Part shown: one piece after another, positions 9,282 to 18,332 of the stretch
Layout of the letters: each line of letters starts with the position of its first letter
Numbering within the stretch: position 1 is the stretch's first letter
Source of the DNA: Labilithrix luteola
GTDB lineage: Bacteria > Myxococcota_A > Polyangia > Polyangiales > Polyangiaceae
Direction of reading: 5' to 3'
NCBI RefSeq assembly: GCF_001263205.1
Contig: NZ_CP012333.1
Location: 4,255,001-4,319,000 of the forward strand
Length of the DNA: 64,000 nucleotides
Program-made: the position numbers and the translations under genes
Notes under the pieces: model-generated
What the model saw: only the letters and a program-made list of their open reading frames with translations
Databases searched by the model: none
What the model was told of the DNA's origin: nothing

Positions 9282-10214
9282 ATGAAAAAGATTTCATTCG
9301 TGTGCCTCGGGGCGTTTCTTGCGATGGCGTGTTCGGCATCCGCTCCCGAGGGCGAAGTTGCGGAGAGCGCAGACTCCGCTCTTCGTGTCCCCACCACCGC
9401 CGAGATCCTCGGAACCATCGACTACGGACAATCGCTGACCGCCGAATACACGGAAGTGCCGTCGTTTCGTGCCTATCGTTTGGCCGGTAAATCGGGCGAT
9501 TCCTTCGACCTCTGGGTGCGCTCGCCGAGTGGCGGCGATGCGGTGGCCTGGCTGCTGCGCTCGGACGGCAAGACGCTCGTGAAGAACGACGACGCCGACG
9601 GTACGACGAGCGATGCTCACATCGCGCTGACGTTGCCGCGAACCGAGAATTACTTCGTCGTCTTCCGTGATGCGAACTACGAAGACAACACGTTCACGGT
9701 TTCTCTCGGCGGCGGCGGTGGTTCCGGCGCTGCCGTGCCCTCGAATCGGCTCGGGTCCACCGTGACCGCGCAGGCGCAGTGTGGATTCCTGATCGAATGG
9801 GCAACCTTCGTCTCGTCGAGCTCGACCTGCCCCGACTTCGGATACGGCTGGAGCGAGCCCGTCGACCTCACGTTTCGCATCGAAGGCACGGAGACGAAGC
9901 CCGTTCTCGTTGCCGATGCCTTCTCCTTCGAAAAGGTGGTCTCGAGCGACGGCGGCAAAAAAACGATTGGCTGGCCGGAGACACGTATCGAGCTCGATCC
10001 CGCGTCCGGCAAGGGCTCGTCGAACCGGTACTCCAATGTCGACAATCGGCCGGGGCCGAATACCTATTGCTACGGCATTTCGAAGGGCCAGACCGTCTTC
10101 AACGGCAGCGTGACGGGCGACAAGATCAGCTTCGAGATGTTCGAGAATCTCCAGCACAACACCTGCTGCGCCTCGAAACGGCGCACGGCCCAGTGCACGC
10201 TGACGATCCCCTGA
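9282..10214 (+). CDS. Lipoprotein sharing an N-terminal domain with its upstream neighbour
   Basis: A 310-residue lipoprotein (lipobox FLAMAC; GAGGAAAG ribosome site just before the ATG). Residues 30-145 align by eye with residues 35-150 of the preceding gene product: both have an Ala-Leu-Arg linker, then TAEILGTIDYG / PSEIVGTLAYG, GDSFDLWVRS / GDSVDAWVRS, and end in TFTVSL / SFTVSL. This is a PPC-like beta module. A Gly-rich linker then leads to a different C-terminal domain with several Cys residues. The pair probably arose by partial duplication and is co-transcribed. Function unknown. Confidence 0.75.
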   Translation: MKKISFVCLGAFLAMACSASAPEGEVAESADSALRVPTTAEILGTIDYGQSLTAEYTEVPSFRAYRLAGKSGDSFDLWVRSPSGGDAVAWLLRSDGKTLVKNDDADGTTSDAHIALTLPRTENYFVVFRDANYEDNTFTVSLGGGGGSGAAVPSNRLGSTVTAQAQCGFLIEWATFVSSSSTCPDFGYGWSEPVDLTFRIEGTETKPVLVADAFSFEKVVSSDGGKKTIGWPETRIELDPASGKGSSNRYSNVDNRPGPNTYCYGISKGQTVFNGSVTGDKISFEMFENLQHNTCCASKRRTAQCTLTIP

Positions 10215-10220
10215 GAGCGC

Positions 10221-11093
10221 TCAACGGCCCGTCGGCGGCGTCGACCCTGACGGTTTCGGAGGGGCGGCGCCTCGCGTGATTTCGACCGTGCGGATCTCGA
10301 GCGGCTGCACGGGCTTGTCGAGCGGGCCGGTGCGCACCGCCGCGAGGGCGTGCACCGTGTCGACGGGAGAGCACTCGCCGAAGATCGTGTAGCTCCGATC
10401 GATGTGCGGTGTCTTCGCGTCGGTGATGAAGAACTGCATGCCGTTCGTATTCGGGCCGCGATTGGCCATGCAGAGAAGGCCCGGCTTGTCGTGCTTGGCT
10501 CCCCACATCTCGTCGGGGAACGTGAAGCCCGGCTCTCCGCGTCCGGTGCCGGTCGGGTCGCCACCCTGGATCATGAAGCCTTTGATCACGCGATGGAACG
10601 TCGTTCCGTCGTATGCCGGCCTCTTCACCCAAGCGCCGGTCTTCGGATCTTTCCACGGTCGCTCACCGCGCGCGAGGCCGACGAAGTTCGCAACCGTGAT
10701 GGGCGCCTTGTCGTCGAAGAGCTTGCAGCGGAGATCACCGAGGCTCGTCTTGATGGTCGCGAAGAGCGGGCCGCGGCTCGTCATGCCGGCGGTGGCGTCG
10801 GCGAGGGTGAAGTTTCCGCCGGTCGGATCGGCTCCTCCGTCGACGTAGGCCGGCTCTGCGGGGAGGGGCGCCGATGCGCTCGAAGTCGCTTTGGCCGGCG
10901 GTTCCGCTTTCGCTTCCACGGCCGGTGCTGGCGAGCTCGCGTCGTTCGCATTCGCACTCGCGACGGGCGCGACGGGCGCCTCGACCACGCGGGTCGGCGC
11001 CTGGGCGGCAGGTTCGGACGTTCCACCGCATGCCATCGCCACGGACAACACGGTCACGATGGACGCGTTTCGTGCCAGCTCGCTGCTCGCCAT
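10221..11093 (-). CDS. Cyclophilin-type peptidyl-prolyl cis-trans isomerase, lipoprotein
   Basis: A 290-residue envelope foldase that would catalyse cis-trans isomerisation of Xaa-Pro bonds. The signal peptide ends in the lipobox VAMACGG (Cys about 22). An Ala/Pro-rich linker follows (25-85). The cyclophilin domain spans about 110-275, with FHRVIKGFMIQGGDPTGTGRG (the catalytic Arg and the Gln-Gly-Gly-Asp core), FPDE, ANRGPNTNGMQFFIT and HIDRSYTIFGE. These are the conserved active-site segments. It converges with the preceding lipoprotein gene, stop to stop within 7 bp. Confidence 0.92.
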   Translation of the reverse strand: MASSELARNASIVTVLSVAMACGGTSEPAAQAPTRVVEAPVAPVASANANDASSPAPAVEAKAEPPAKATSSASAPLPAEPAYVDGGADPTGGNFTLADATAGMTSRGPLFATIKTSLGDLRCKLFDDKAPITVANFVGLARGERPWKDPKTGAWVKRPAYDGTTFHRVIKGFMIQGGDPTGTGRGEPGFTFPDEMWGAKHDKPGLLCMANRGPNTNGMQFFITDAKTPHIDRSYTIFGECSPVDTVHALAAVRTGPLDKPVQPLEIRTVEITRGAAPPKPSGSTPPTGR

Positions 11094-11307
11094 GGATGGA
11101 ACACTACCTCACAACGATTCGATGCGATGTCGTGACCGGCTCGACGCACAGTGAGTGAGATCGTGCTCGAGCGTTTCGTGAACGCCACGCGGAAGGTACC
11201 GACGTGTCGGATGCGCGCAATCGAGTGTCGCGAAATGCCTGGTGACGCCACGATCCAGGATGCGTGCCGATCCTTCCGGGCGCGAAAAAGATGCCCTAAG
11301 GAGACGT

Positions 11308-11346
11308 GGCCCCGTGTTGATTCGTGTGCGAATCCTGAGTGGGGCC
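11308..11346 (+). promoter_or_regulatory. Nested hairpin in the leader of the vWA lipoprotein gene
   Basis: An outer stem GGCCCC (11308-11313) with GGGGCC (11341-11346) encloses an inner perfect stem GATTCG (11319-11324), loop TGTG, CGAATC (11329-11334). The structure ends 7 bases before the GAGGAG ribosome site at 11355-11360. It could be a leader RNA structure or operator dyads. The rest of the 272-bp gap (11094-11365) shows no gene. Confidence 0.3.
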
Positions 11347-11365
11347 TGTCGTGTGAGGAGTGTTC

Positions 11366-12613
11366 ATGGCGCGTTGGCTTACCGGAGTTGCTTGTGGCGT
11401 TTTCCTGTCGGCGGTCACGGCAGTCGGCCAGGGCTGCGGTAGTGAAGGAGCGACTTCGCTCTTCGACGGTGGCACGCCTGCGGCCGAGCAAGGCGAGTCG
11501 GACGGTCGCAACTTCGGCGATGGTGCGAATCGCGACGGAGGCGTCGGCAGTACGGATCCTCTGAGCAGCTGTGCCACGGCCTCCGCGGAGACGAATCGGA
11601 CGCCCGTCTACATGCAGCTGATCATCGATGGGTCGGGCAGCATGGATGGCTTCGACGGCACGAACTACATCGCGGGCGAGCGTGAGCCCGATCCGGCGAG
11701 CCCTGGTCGGCTGACCGGCAAGAAGTGGATCGCCGTGCGCGATGCACTGAATGCGTTCTTCGCCGATCTCGAGGCGAAGCCAGATCCGTCGATGGCCGTC
11801 GGCATGTACCTCTTCTCGAGTACCGTGCAGAAGTCCGCCTCGAAGGTCGACGTGCCGATCGCGTTCGTCGACGCGGCTCAGGCTTCAGCCCTTCGCGCAC
11901 GCCTCGCGCCGCCGATCTTTCCGAACAGCGGCACTCCGCTTTACACGGCGATCAACGGCCAGCTCTCGACCCTGAAGTCGTACACACCGTCCGCGCCGAT
12001 CCCTGCGGGGGGCAAGTACGTGCTCGTCGTCATGACCGACGGCATTCCGACCGATGACACGCAGGGCTGCATCACCGCGCTCGACGCGGCGAAGAAGGGC
12101 AACCCGGAGGTCATCAGTTTCGCGGTCGGCGTGGGCAACGAAGACGCGGATCCGGCAACGGTCTACGACGAGGCCTTCATGGCCAAGCTTGCCCAGGCCG
12201 GTGGCACGGCCGTTCCGGGATGCAACCCGAACTGGGGCAATGCCGACAAGTCGGGCACTCCGTGCCACTTCCAGATCACGCCGGGCACGAAGACCGCCGC
12301 CCAGATTCGCACGGACTTCCTTGCGGCCATCAACGCCATCCGCGATACCGTGACGAGCTGCGAGCTGCCCCTCGTCAAACCTGCGGGCGCCGGGCAGATC
12401 GACCCGGCAAACGTGAACGTGGTGTTCACCTCGTCCTCGGGCACCGACACGACGATTCCGCAGAACGCGAAGGACGGCTGGACCTACGACAGCCCGACGA
12501 ACCCGACCAAGGTGACGCTCCACGGCGACGCATGCGACGCCCTCAAGGCCGATCCGCAGGGCAAAGTGCGCATCGTCATCGGCTGCAAGACGGTGGTAGA
12601 AGTCACGAAATGA
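11366..12613 (+). CDS. von Willebrand factor A domain lipoprotein
   Basis: A 415-residue envelope protein. The signal peptide ends at a lipobox-like GQGC near residue 24, followed by a disordered Gly/Asp-rich linker. A vWA domain covers about 75-330. Its metal-ion-dependent adhesion site reads DGSGS near 90 with a later SGTPLYTAI and VVMTDGIPTDD, the usual MIDAS segments. The C-terminus repeats a Cys-bounded beta region. The ATG at 11366 sits 5 bp after GAGGAG; a GTG at 11360 in the same frame overlaps that site and is less likely. It overlaps the next gene by 4 bp (ATGA). Such proteins in myxobacteria are of unknown role. Confidence 0.85.
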   Translation: MARWLTGVACGVFLSAVTAVGQGCGSEGATSLFDGGTPAAEQGESDGRNFGDGANRDGGVGSTDPLSSCATASAETNRTPVYMQLIIDGSGSMDGFDGTNYIAGEREPDPASPGRLTGKKWIAVRDALNAFFADLEAKPDPSMAVGMYLFSSTVQKSASKVDVPIAFVDAAQASALRARLAPPIFPNSGTPLYTAINGQLSTLKSYTPSAPIPAGGKYVLVVMTDGIPTDDTQGCITALDAAKKGNPEVISFAVGVGNEDADPATVYDEAFMAKLAQAGGTAVPGCNPNWGNADKSGTPCHFQITPGTKTAAQIRTDFLAAINAIRDTVTSCELPLVKPAGAGQIDPANVNVVFTSSSGTDTTIPQNAKDGWTYDSPTNPTKVTLHGDACDALKADPQGKVRIVIGCKTVVEVTK

Positions 12614-13032
12614 AGATGTTCGTTCGCTGGGGCTCGACGGCCGTTGTTGCGGTCGGGATTCTGGGCGCCTTCGCGTGCGGCGGCTCGACCAACGGCCAGG
12701 AGGCGACGAACCCGCCGAGCAGCGACGAAGCCTCGGCGGGGACGTCGTGCGAAAGCCTCTCGGAGTCGGCCTCTACCGAGGTCTCGAGCGCGATCGCTGC
12801 GCACCAGGCGTGCACGGTGGACGATGACTGCACGCAAGTCGAGCTTGTCGCTTCGTGCTTCGATCATTGCTCGCGGATCGTCGCCAAAGACGGCGTTGCC
12901 GAGGTGAGTGCTGCGAAGGACCGCGTGAACGCGGCCCAGTGCAAACGGTTCCTCGCGCAGGGCTGCAAGTTCGACGTCCCGCCGTGCAGCCCTCCAATGC
13001 CCGCCAAGTGCAAGGCTGGCGTTTGCGGTTGA
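12610..13032 (+). CDS. Small Cys-rich lipoprotein coupled to the vWA gene
   Basis: A 140-residue protein with a signal peptide and lipobox GAFACGG (Cys near 23). The mature part contains nine further Cys residues, including CTVDDDC, CFDHC and CKFDVPPC, spaced as if in disulfides. The motif HQACTVDDDCTQV is frequent in myxobacterial lipoproteins of unknown role. Its ATG overlaps the stop of the vWA gene, so the two are likely translated together and may interact in the envelope. An open frame extends far upstream but runs antisense-like through the vWA gene, so the internal ATG is chosen. Confidence 0.8.
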   Translation: MKMFVRWGSTAVVAVGILGAFACGGSTNGQEATNPPSSDEASAGTSCESLSESASTEVSSAIAAHQACTVDDDCTQVELVASCFDHCSRIVAKDGVAEVSAAKDRVNAAQCKRFLAQGCKFDVPPCSPPMPAKCKAGVCG

Positions 13033-13041
13033 GGCTGACCG

Positions 13042-14127
13042 TCAACGCAGCGTGATTCGCTGCCTGGTGGTTCCAGCCTCGTCGATTCGGCCGAGAAGCT
13101 CGTGGAAGGCGAGTGCGTCGCGGAACGAGGGCGCACGGTGGGTGTCCTCGGCGCGGTCCTTCGCGTAGGCCGCGTAGAGCTGCGCCATCGGAAGAACGTC
13201 GTCGCTCAAGTTGCCTTTCGGCACCATGAAGTAGCGCTCCGGCGTGGGCATCGGAGCGAGCGGCTGACCATCGCCTTTCGTGCCCGAGACCCCGAAATCC
13301 GCACCGAGCACGAGGTCGCCGTCGGTGCCGGTGATCGTGCACGCGATAGTACTGCCGTTGCGCTTGCCTGACTCGGCACGAGCGGTGAGCACGGCGCCAC
13401 TAGTGAGCCGTCCGACGAGCGAGACTTCGTCCGGAGCCGTCACGGCGATGACCTCGTTGGTCTCTTCGATCGTGGTTGTGTCGAACGTGCGCGCAACGAC
13501 GGCGGAGAGACTCTCGATCGGGCTCGTTGCGTGGAGCACCGTGTCGAGGAAGTGGGCGAGGACCGTGTAGAGCACGTTCACGCCGTTGCGCTCGTCCGCG
13601 GTGTAGGCGTACGCGCGCGGACGCCTGTGCCCGAGCAGTGGCGTCGAGATCTCGAGGGTGACCGAGCGAATGCGGCCCACGTAACCGTCGTGGACCAGGT
13701 CGCGAAGGTAGAGGACGCCCGGCGCCAGTCGTCGCTGCAACCCGATCAGTGTGCGAATGCCGGCTTCGTCGGCGAGCTTCGCGAGCTCGCGCGTCTCCTC
13801 GAGCGAAACGCCGAGCGGCCACTCGCAAAGGACGTCCTTCTTCGCCGCGCACGCTGCGCGCACGAGCCGAGCGTGTTCCGGCGCGCGCACGGACACGACG
13901 ACGAGATCCACTTCGGGATGCTCGATCAGGCGAACGCCGTCGTCGAAGGCATGACGAATGCCGAACTTGCGAGCGGTCTCTTCCGCACTGGCTTGTTTGG
14001 TCGTGCTCACCGCCGTCATCTCGTAGGCGGGAAGCGCGGCCAGTGCGGGAAGGTGGACGTAACTTGCCCAGCCCCAGTTCGGACTGGCTCCGATGACTCC
14101 AACGCGGATTCGATTCGAATTGGTCAT
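13042..14127 (-). CDS. Gfo/Idh/MocA family oxidoreductase, Gal80-like
   Basis: A 361-residue NAD(P)-dependent oxidoreductase. The N-terminal Rossmann domain has GVIGASPNWGW near residues 10-20 and VVSVRAPEHARLV near 77-89. The usual EKP motif reads EWP (CEWPLG near 101-106), as in Gal80-type members, so the catalytic Lys of typical Gfo/Idh/MocA enzymes is replaced. The C-terminal alpha/beta domain has a GGHxxD-like region at HFLDTVL. Substrate unknown; a sugar or polyol derivative is typical of the family. It is transcribed away from an AraC-type regulator gene 85 bp away, which probably controls it. Confidence 0.85.
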   Translation of the reverse strand: MTNSNRIRVGVIGASPNWGWASYVHLPALAALPAYEMTAVSTTKQASAEETARKFGIRHAFDDGVRLIEHPEVDLVVVSVRAPEHARLVRAACAAKKDVLCEWPLGVSLEETRELAKLADEAGIRTLIGLQRRLAPGVLYLRDLVHDGYVGRIRSVTLEISTPLLGHRRPRAYAYTADERNGVNVLYTVLAHFLDTVLHATSPIESLSAVVARTFDTTTIEETNEVIAVTAPDEVSLVGRLTSGAVLTARAESGKRNGSTIACTITGTDGDLVLGADFGVSGTKGDGQPLAPMPTPERYFMVPKGNLSDDVLPMAQLYAAYAKDRAEDTHRAPSFRDALAFHELLGRIDEAGTTRQRITLR

Positions 14128-14152
14128 GAGTCAACGCTAGTCTTCTGAGTCA

Positions 14153-14175
14153 GGACGATCATTGTGACTTCGTCC
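14153..14175. promoter_or_regulatory. Inverted repeat between the AraC and Gfo/Idh/MocA genes
   Basis: GGACGA (14153-14158) and TCGTCC (14170-14175) are perfect 6-bp arms separated by 11 bp, so the arm centres lie 17 bp apart. The dyad sits 26 bp from the minus-strand gene start and 37 bp from the AraC gene start, where a shared operator would be expected. Low confidence because the arms are short. Confidence 0.3.
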
Positions 14176-14212
14176 GGTTCTATGGTTCATTCGTCTCGAT
14201 AGGAGCTTGCGG

Positions 14213-15199
14213 ATGGATGTTCTTGCCGAAGCCCTTCGCGCGGTTCACCTGCGCAGTCGCATCTATGGGCGCCTCGAATTGAAGGCCCCTTGGGGGATGC
14301 GCTTGCTGCGTTCGGAGCGTCCGGAAGCGCATCGCACCGAGCCGCTCTTCTATGCCGTCTCGCGCGGTAACTGCCTTCTCGAGATCGACGGCAAGCGGAT
14401 TCCGCTCGCGGGAGGCGACTTCGTCTTCATCCTCGACGGCACCTCGCATGTGCTCAAGGACGCGCCCAAGTCCAAGGTTGCGACCGTGGCCGAGGTCTAC
14501 GCCCAACGCGGCGGGCGTTGCGGCGGCATCGTGCAGTACGGGGGCGATGGGGCCGAGACGACGATCATCTCCGGCTCCTTTCTCTTCGAAGGCATTCTGC
14601 TGAGTCCCATCGTCGAGAGCCTGCCGCGGTTCCTGCACGTCAAAGGAGATGGCGGGGTGGCCTCGCGTTGGCTCGAGTCGACCATGCAGTTCGTAGCATC
14701 GGAGATGGAGTCCGAGCTGCCGGGATACGAGACCGTGGCGAGCCGCCTGGCCGACGTGCTCTTCGTGCAGGCCCTCCGTACGCACGTCCAGTCGTTGCCC
14801 GAAGGGCGCGGCGGTTGGCTGCGTGCGCTCTTCGATCCGAAGCTGAGCGTCGTCCTGCAACGGCTGCACGAGAAGCCGGACGAGCCCTGGTCCGTCGAAT
14901 CGCTGGCGCGCGTTGCGGGAATGTCCCGCTCGGTCTTTGCTTCGCGCTTCAAGAGCGTGATGGGGGAAGCTCCTCTTGCGTATCTGACGCGCTGGCGAAT
15001 GCACCGGGCGACCCAGCTCATCGCAAGCGGGGCCGCATCGACGTCGGAATTGGCGGAGGCCGTCGGATACGAGACCGAGAGCGCGTTCGTGAAGGCTTTC
15101 AAACGCCACGTCGGGGAGACGCCAGGGGCCTATCGTCGCCGCGTCGCTTCGACCGAACGAATGGTGGAAGGACCGAGCGGGCCTCGTTCGCACGGGTGA
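14213..15199 (+). CDS. AraC family transcriptional regulator (cupin_6 N-terminus)
   Basis: A 328-residue regulator. The N-terminal half (about 1-190) is a cupin-type sensor domain of the AraC-binding-like/cupin_6 group, opening with LAEALRAVHLRSRIYGRLEL and containing EPLFYAV and GGDFVFI strands. The C-terminal half (220-315) holds two helix-turn-helix units: SVESLARVAGMSRSVFASRF and STSELAEAVGYETESAFVKAF, the latter matching the AraC signature. The ATG at 14213 lies 7 bp after AGGAG; a TTG at 14207 is in frame but poorer. It is divergent from the Gfo/Idh/MocA gene. Confidence 0.92.
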   Translation: MDVLAEALRAVHLRSRIYGRLELKAPWGMRLLRSERPEAHRTEPLFYAVSRGNCLLEIDGKRIPLAGGDFVFILDGTSHVLKDAPKSKVATVAEVYAQRGGRCGGIVQYGGDGAETTIISGSFLFEGILLSPIVESLPRFLHVKGDGGVASRWLESTMQFVASEMESELPGYETVASRLADVLFVQALRTHVQSLPEGRGGWLRALFDPKLSVVLQRLHEKPDEPWSVESLARVAGMSRSVFASRFKSVMGEAPLAYLTRWRMHRATQLIASGAASTSELAEAVGYETESAFVKAFKRHVGETPGAYRRRVASTERMVEGPSGPRSHG

Positions 15200-15292
15200 C
15201 CCTCGTCATGCCGGCAGATCCGCGTCGCCGCGTCCCCATCGGTGGTCGCGCCGGTGTCGCTCGAGCACGCGGCCCGTGGTATTTCGCTACCG

Positions 15293-16339
<1,047 letters not shown>

Positions 16340-16343
16340 GTCG

Positions 16344-17183
16344 TCACTCGGGCTGCGTCTGCAGATCTCCGCGTAGTCGATCGAACTCGAGCGCATCGTG
16401 CGCGCAGAAGAGCGTCACTTCGTCTTCGTGGCTTTCCACGAGGGCGCGGAGGCGCTCCTGATTGGCGGCACGAGCTGCCGTGTCGACATCGGAACGTCGC
16501 TGGAACGCCCTGAGGATCCGTGGGGCGTGGGGGGGTGTTTCGACCTGACCGTGGAAGAAGTACCCGTCACCAGCGTGGAGAAGCCAGCGGTCACACGAGC
16601 GAAGGGCGACGCCCGTGTGACCGGTGGAGTGCCCACGAAGCGGGACGAGGAGCACCTCGTCCTTCGTCTCGCCAAGCGTTCGGACGCCTTCGAAGCCGAA
16701 CCAGCGATCGTTGCCGTCCTCGAAGGTCGACCAGATCGGGCCATGACGCCACTGGTCGTGCACATAGCGTACGTTGGAACGCGTTCCGAGGCCTTGGCTC
16801 GCCGCCTCGAGCTCGCGCGTATGGACATGGATCGTGGCCCGCGGGAAGTCGGCGATGCCGCCGGCGTGGTCGAGATCGAGATGCGTGAGCACGATGGCGC
16901 GGACATCGTTCGCCGTCGCGCCGATCCTCGCGAGCTGCGCGACCACCGGCTCGGCTTGGTCCAAACGCGGGGAGACCTGGCGCAGCCACGTCCGTCCTAG
17001 TCGCGACGGGGTCGCGAGGTCGTCCCTTCCGAGCCCCGTGTCGACGAGAAGCAGGCCGGTCGACGTCTCGACGACGAGTACATGACACACGAGCCGTGCG
17101 CGCTCGAAGAGTCCGCCGCGACCGTTGACGAGCCGCGCGCTCGCCGGGCAGAGCGTTGCGGCGTTGAGGTGATGAACTCGCAT
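16344..17183 (-). CDS. MBL-fold metallo-hydrolase
   Basis: A 279-residue cytoplasmic hydrolase of the metallo-beta-lactamase superfamily. The metal motif reads THLDLDHAGG near residues 99-108 (the HxHxDH motif with Asp at the second His, a variant frequent in this family). Other ligands appear as HSTGHTG near 187 and GDGYFF near 205, with a final CAHD near 263. Length and pattern fit the lactonase-like/AHL-lactonase group, but no substrate can be claimed. The ATG at 17183 is used; an in-frame TTG lies 6 bp earlier. It is divergent from a LysR gene, which probably regulates it. Confidence 0.88.
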   Translation of the reverse strand: MRVHHLNAATLCPASARLVNGRGGLFERARLVCHVLVVETSTGLLLVDTGLGRDDLATPSRLGRTWLRQVSPRLDQAEPVVAQLARIGATANDVRAIVLTHLDLDHAGGIADFPRATIHVHTRELEAASQGLGTRSNVRYVHDQWRHGPIWSTFEDGNDRWFGFEGVRTLGETKDEVLLVPLRGHSTGHTGVALRSCDRWLLHAGDGYFFHGQVETPPHAPRILRAFQRRSDVDTAARAANQERLRALVESHEDEVTLFCAHDALEFDRLRGDLQTQPE

Positions 17184-17227
17184 GCCCAAGGTTTGTCATC
17201 GGCCGCGGCATAGGTAAAATATCGAGT

Positions 17228-17244
17228 CTATATGGCATCCATAG
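17228..17244. promoter_or_regulatory. Candidate LysR box in the MBL/LysR divergent promoter
   Basis: CTAT (17228-17231) and ATAG (17241-17244) are inverted 4-bp arms with 9 bp between them, giving a T-N11-A core as in LysR-type operators. The site lies 45 bp upstream of the MBL start and 10 bp upstream of the LysR start, consistent with autoregulation. The region is AT-rich compared with its surroundings. Confidence 0.35.
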
Positions 17245-17253
17245 GTGATTCGT

Positions 17254-18072
17254 ATGGATCTCCGTGAGCTCGGCTACTTCGTCGCCGTGTTCGAGGAACG
17301 AAGCGTCAGCGCTGCGGCGAGGCGCTCGTTCGTCTCGCAGCCATCCGTCTCGACGGCGCTCTCGAATCTCGAACACGAGCTCGGTACGAAGCTCTTCGCG
17401 CGCCATCGCAAAGGCGTGACGCCCACGGCGGCGGCCGAGCGCCTCTATCCGATGGCGCTCCGCATGGCCGACGACGCGAAGACCTTGCGCTCGCTTTTTC
17501 GGAAGCCCGAGCCGAAGACACCACTCGTGCTCGGCCTCATGGCCTCGCTCGACATCCCGCGCACCCTCGACCTCGTCGCGCCACTCGCGCGCGACGCCGA
17601 GCTGGAGGTGAAGCTCGTGTCGGCCGAAGAGCCGTGCGATGCACGCATCGTGTCTCGGTCTCTGCGCAAGAAGAACGAGACGTTCGTGCCGCTCTGGCGA
17701 GAACGCTACGTGGTCGCGTTGCCTGCTGGACACCCGCTTGCTGCGAAGTCACGACTTCGTGCCTCGGAGCTCGCGGGCGAGCGCGTCGTGCACCGCTGCA
17801 ATTGCGAGCTAGGACCGCGCTTCACGAAAGGCGGTCGACGGCCCAAGGTCGTCGCGGTTGCAGCCTCCGAGGAATGGGCGGTGGCGCTGGTCTCGGCGGG
17901 CATCGGCATCGCCTTCCTCCCCGAAGGCGTGGTTCGTACGAACGACCGCATCGTCGTTCGGCCGCTCGCGGACGTCGTTGCTTCGCGTGAGGTCGGCGTT
18001 GCGTACGATGCCTCGACGACGCTCGCGCCGGCCCTCGAACGCCTCCTCCGCGCGCGCAGACTCAGCGCTTGA
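17254..18072 (+). CDS. LysR family transcriptional regulator
   Basis: A 272-residue regulator. The N-terminal winged helix (1-60) has the LysR signature AARRSFVSQPSVSTALSNLEHELGTKLFAR. The effector domain (about 88-268) is a periplasmic-binding-like fold with GHPLAAKSRL and VSAGIGIAFLPEGVV. An ATG at 17254 follows AGGTGA by 6 bp and gives the standard start MDLRELGYFVAV; the GTG at 17245 is in frame but overlaps that site. It is transcribed away from the MBL hydrolase, the usual arrangement for a LysR target. Its stop overlaps the end of a small minus-strand gene by 11 bp. Confidence 0.93.
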   Translation: MDLRELGYFVAVFEERSVSAAARRSFVSQPSVSTALSNLEHELGTKLFARHRKGVTPTAAAERLYPMALRMADDAKTLRSLFRKPEPKTPLVLGLMASLDIPRTLDLVAPLARDAELEVKLVSAEEPCDARIVSRSLRKKNETFVPLWRERYVVALPAGHPLAAKSRLRASELAGERVVHRCNCELGPRFTKGGRRPKVVAVAASEEWAVALVSAGIGIAFLPEGVVRTNDRIVVRPLADVVASREVGVAYDASTTLAPALERLLRARRLSA

Positions 18073-18253
18073 GCGGCGGGTCGGCCTTGCGCCGGCGAAC
18101 GATGACTCCGCGGGGAAGCCGCCGCACGTCGAAGGGCACGTGCATGCCTTCGCCCTGACGCTCCCAGAGATGGCCTCCGTCGGGATCGATGCGCACGTCC
18201 GCGTCGTCGAGCGGCCGAATGCGTCGTAGTCGATCCCAGTCCAGGCGCGCCAT
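18062..18253 (-). CDS. Small hypothetical protein (63 aa)
   Basis: Not recognised. The 63 residues start MARLDWDRLRRIRPLDDADV and end in a basic stretch (GVIVRRRKADPPLKR). The composition, with charged helices and codon-third-position GC like true genes here, suggests a real product rather than antisense noise, and the region would otherwise be empty between the LysR gene end and the next lipoprotein gene. No signal peptide or membrane segment. It overlaps the convergent LysR gene by 11 bp. No function is proposed. Confidence 0.45.
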   Translation of the reverse strand: MARLDWDRLRRIRPLDDADVRIDPDGGHLWERQGEGMHVPFDVRRLPRGVIVRRRKADPPLKR

Positions 18254-18332
18254 GGGGCGCCGGAAGCGTAGCAGCGGAAGACCGGGAGCGCTCGTTGCGG
18301 AGGCTCCCGGTCGAGCTCGGGCTCGAGCGATC

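Noticed and set aside
16344..17183. Confirmed AHL lactonase (quorum quenching)
   Set aside because: Only superfamily motifs are visible; the second His of HxHxDH is Asp and no substrate evidence exists.
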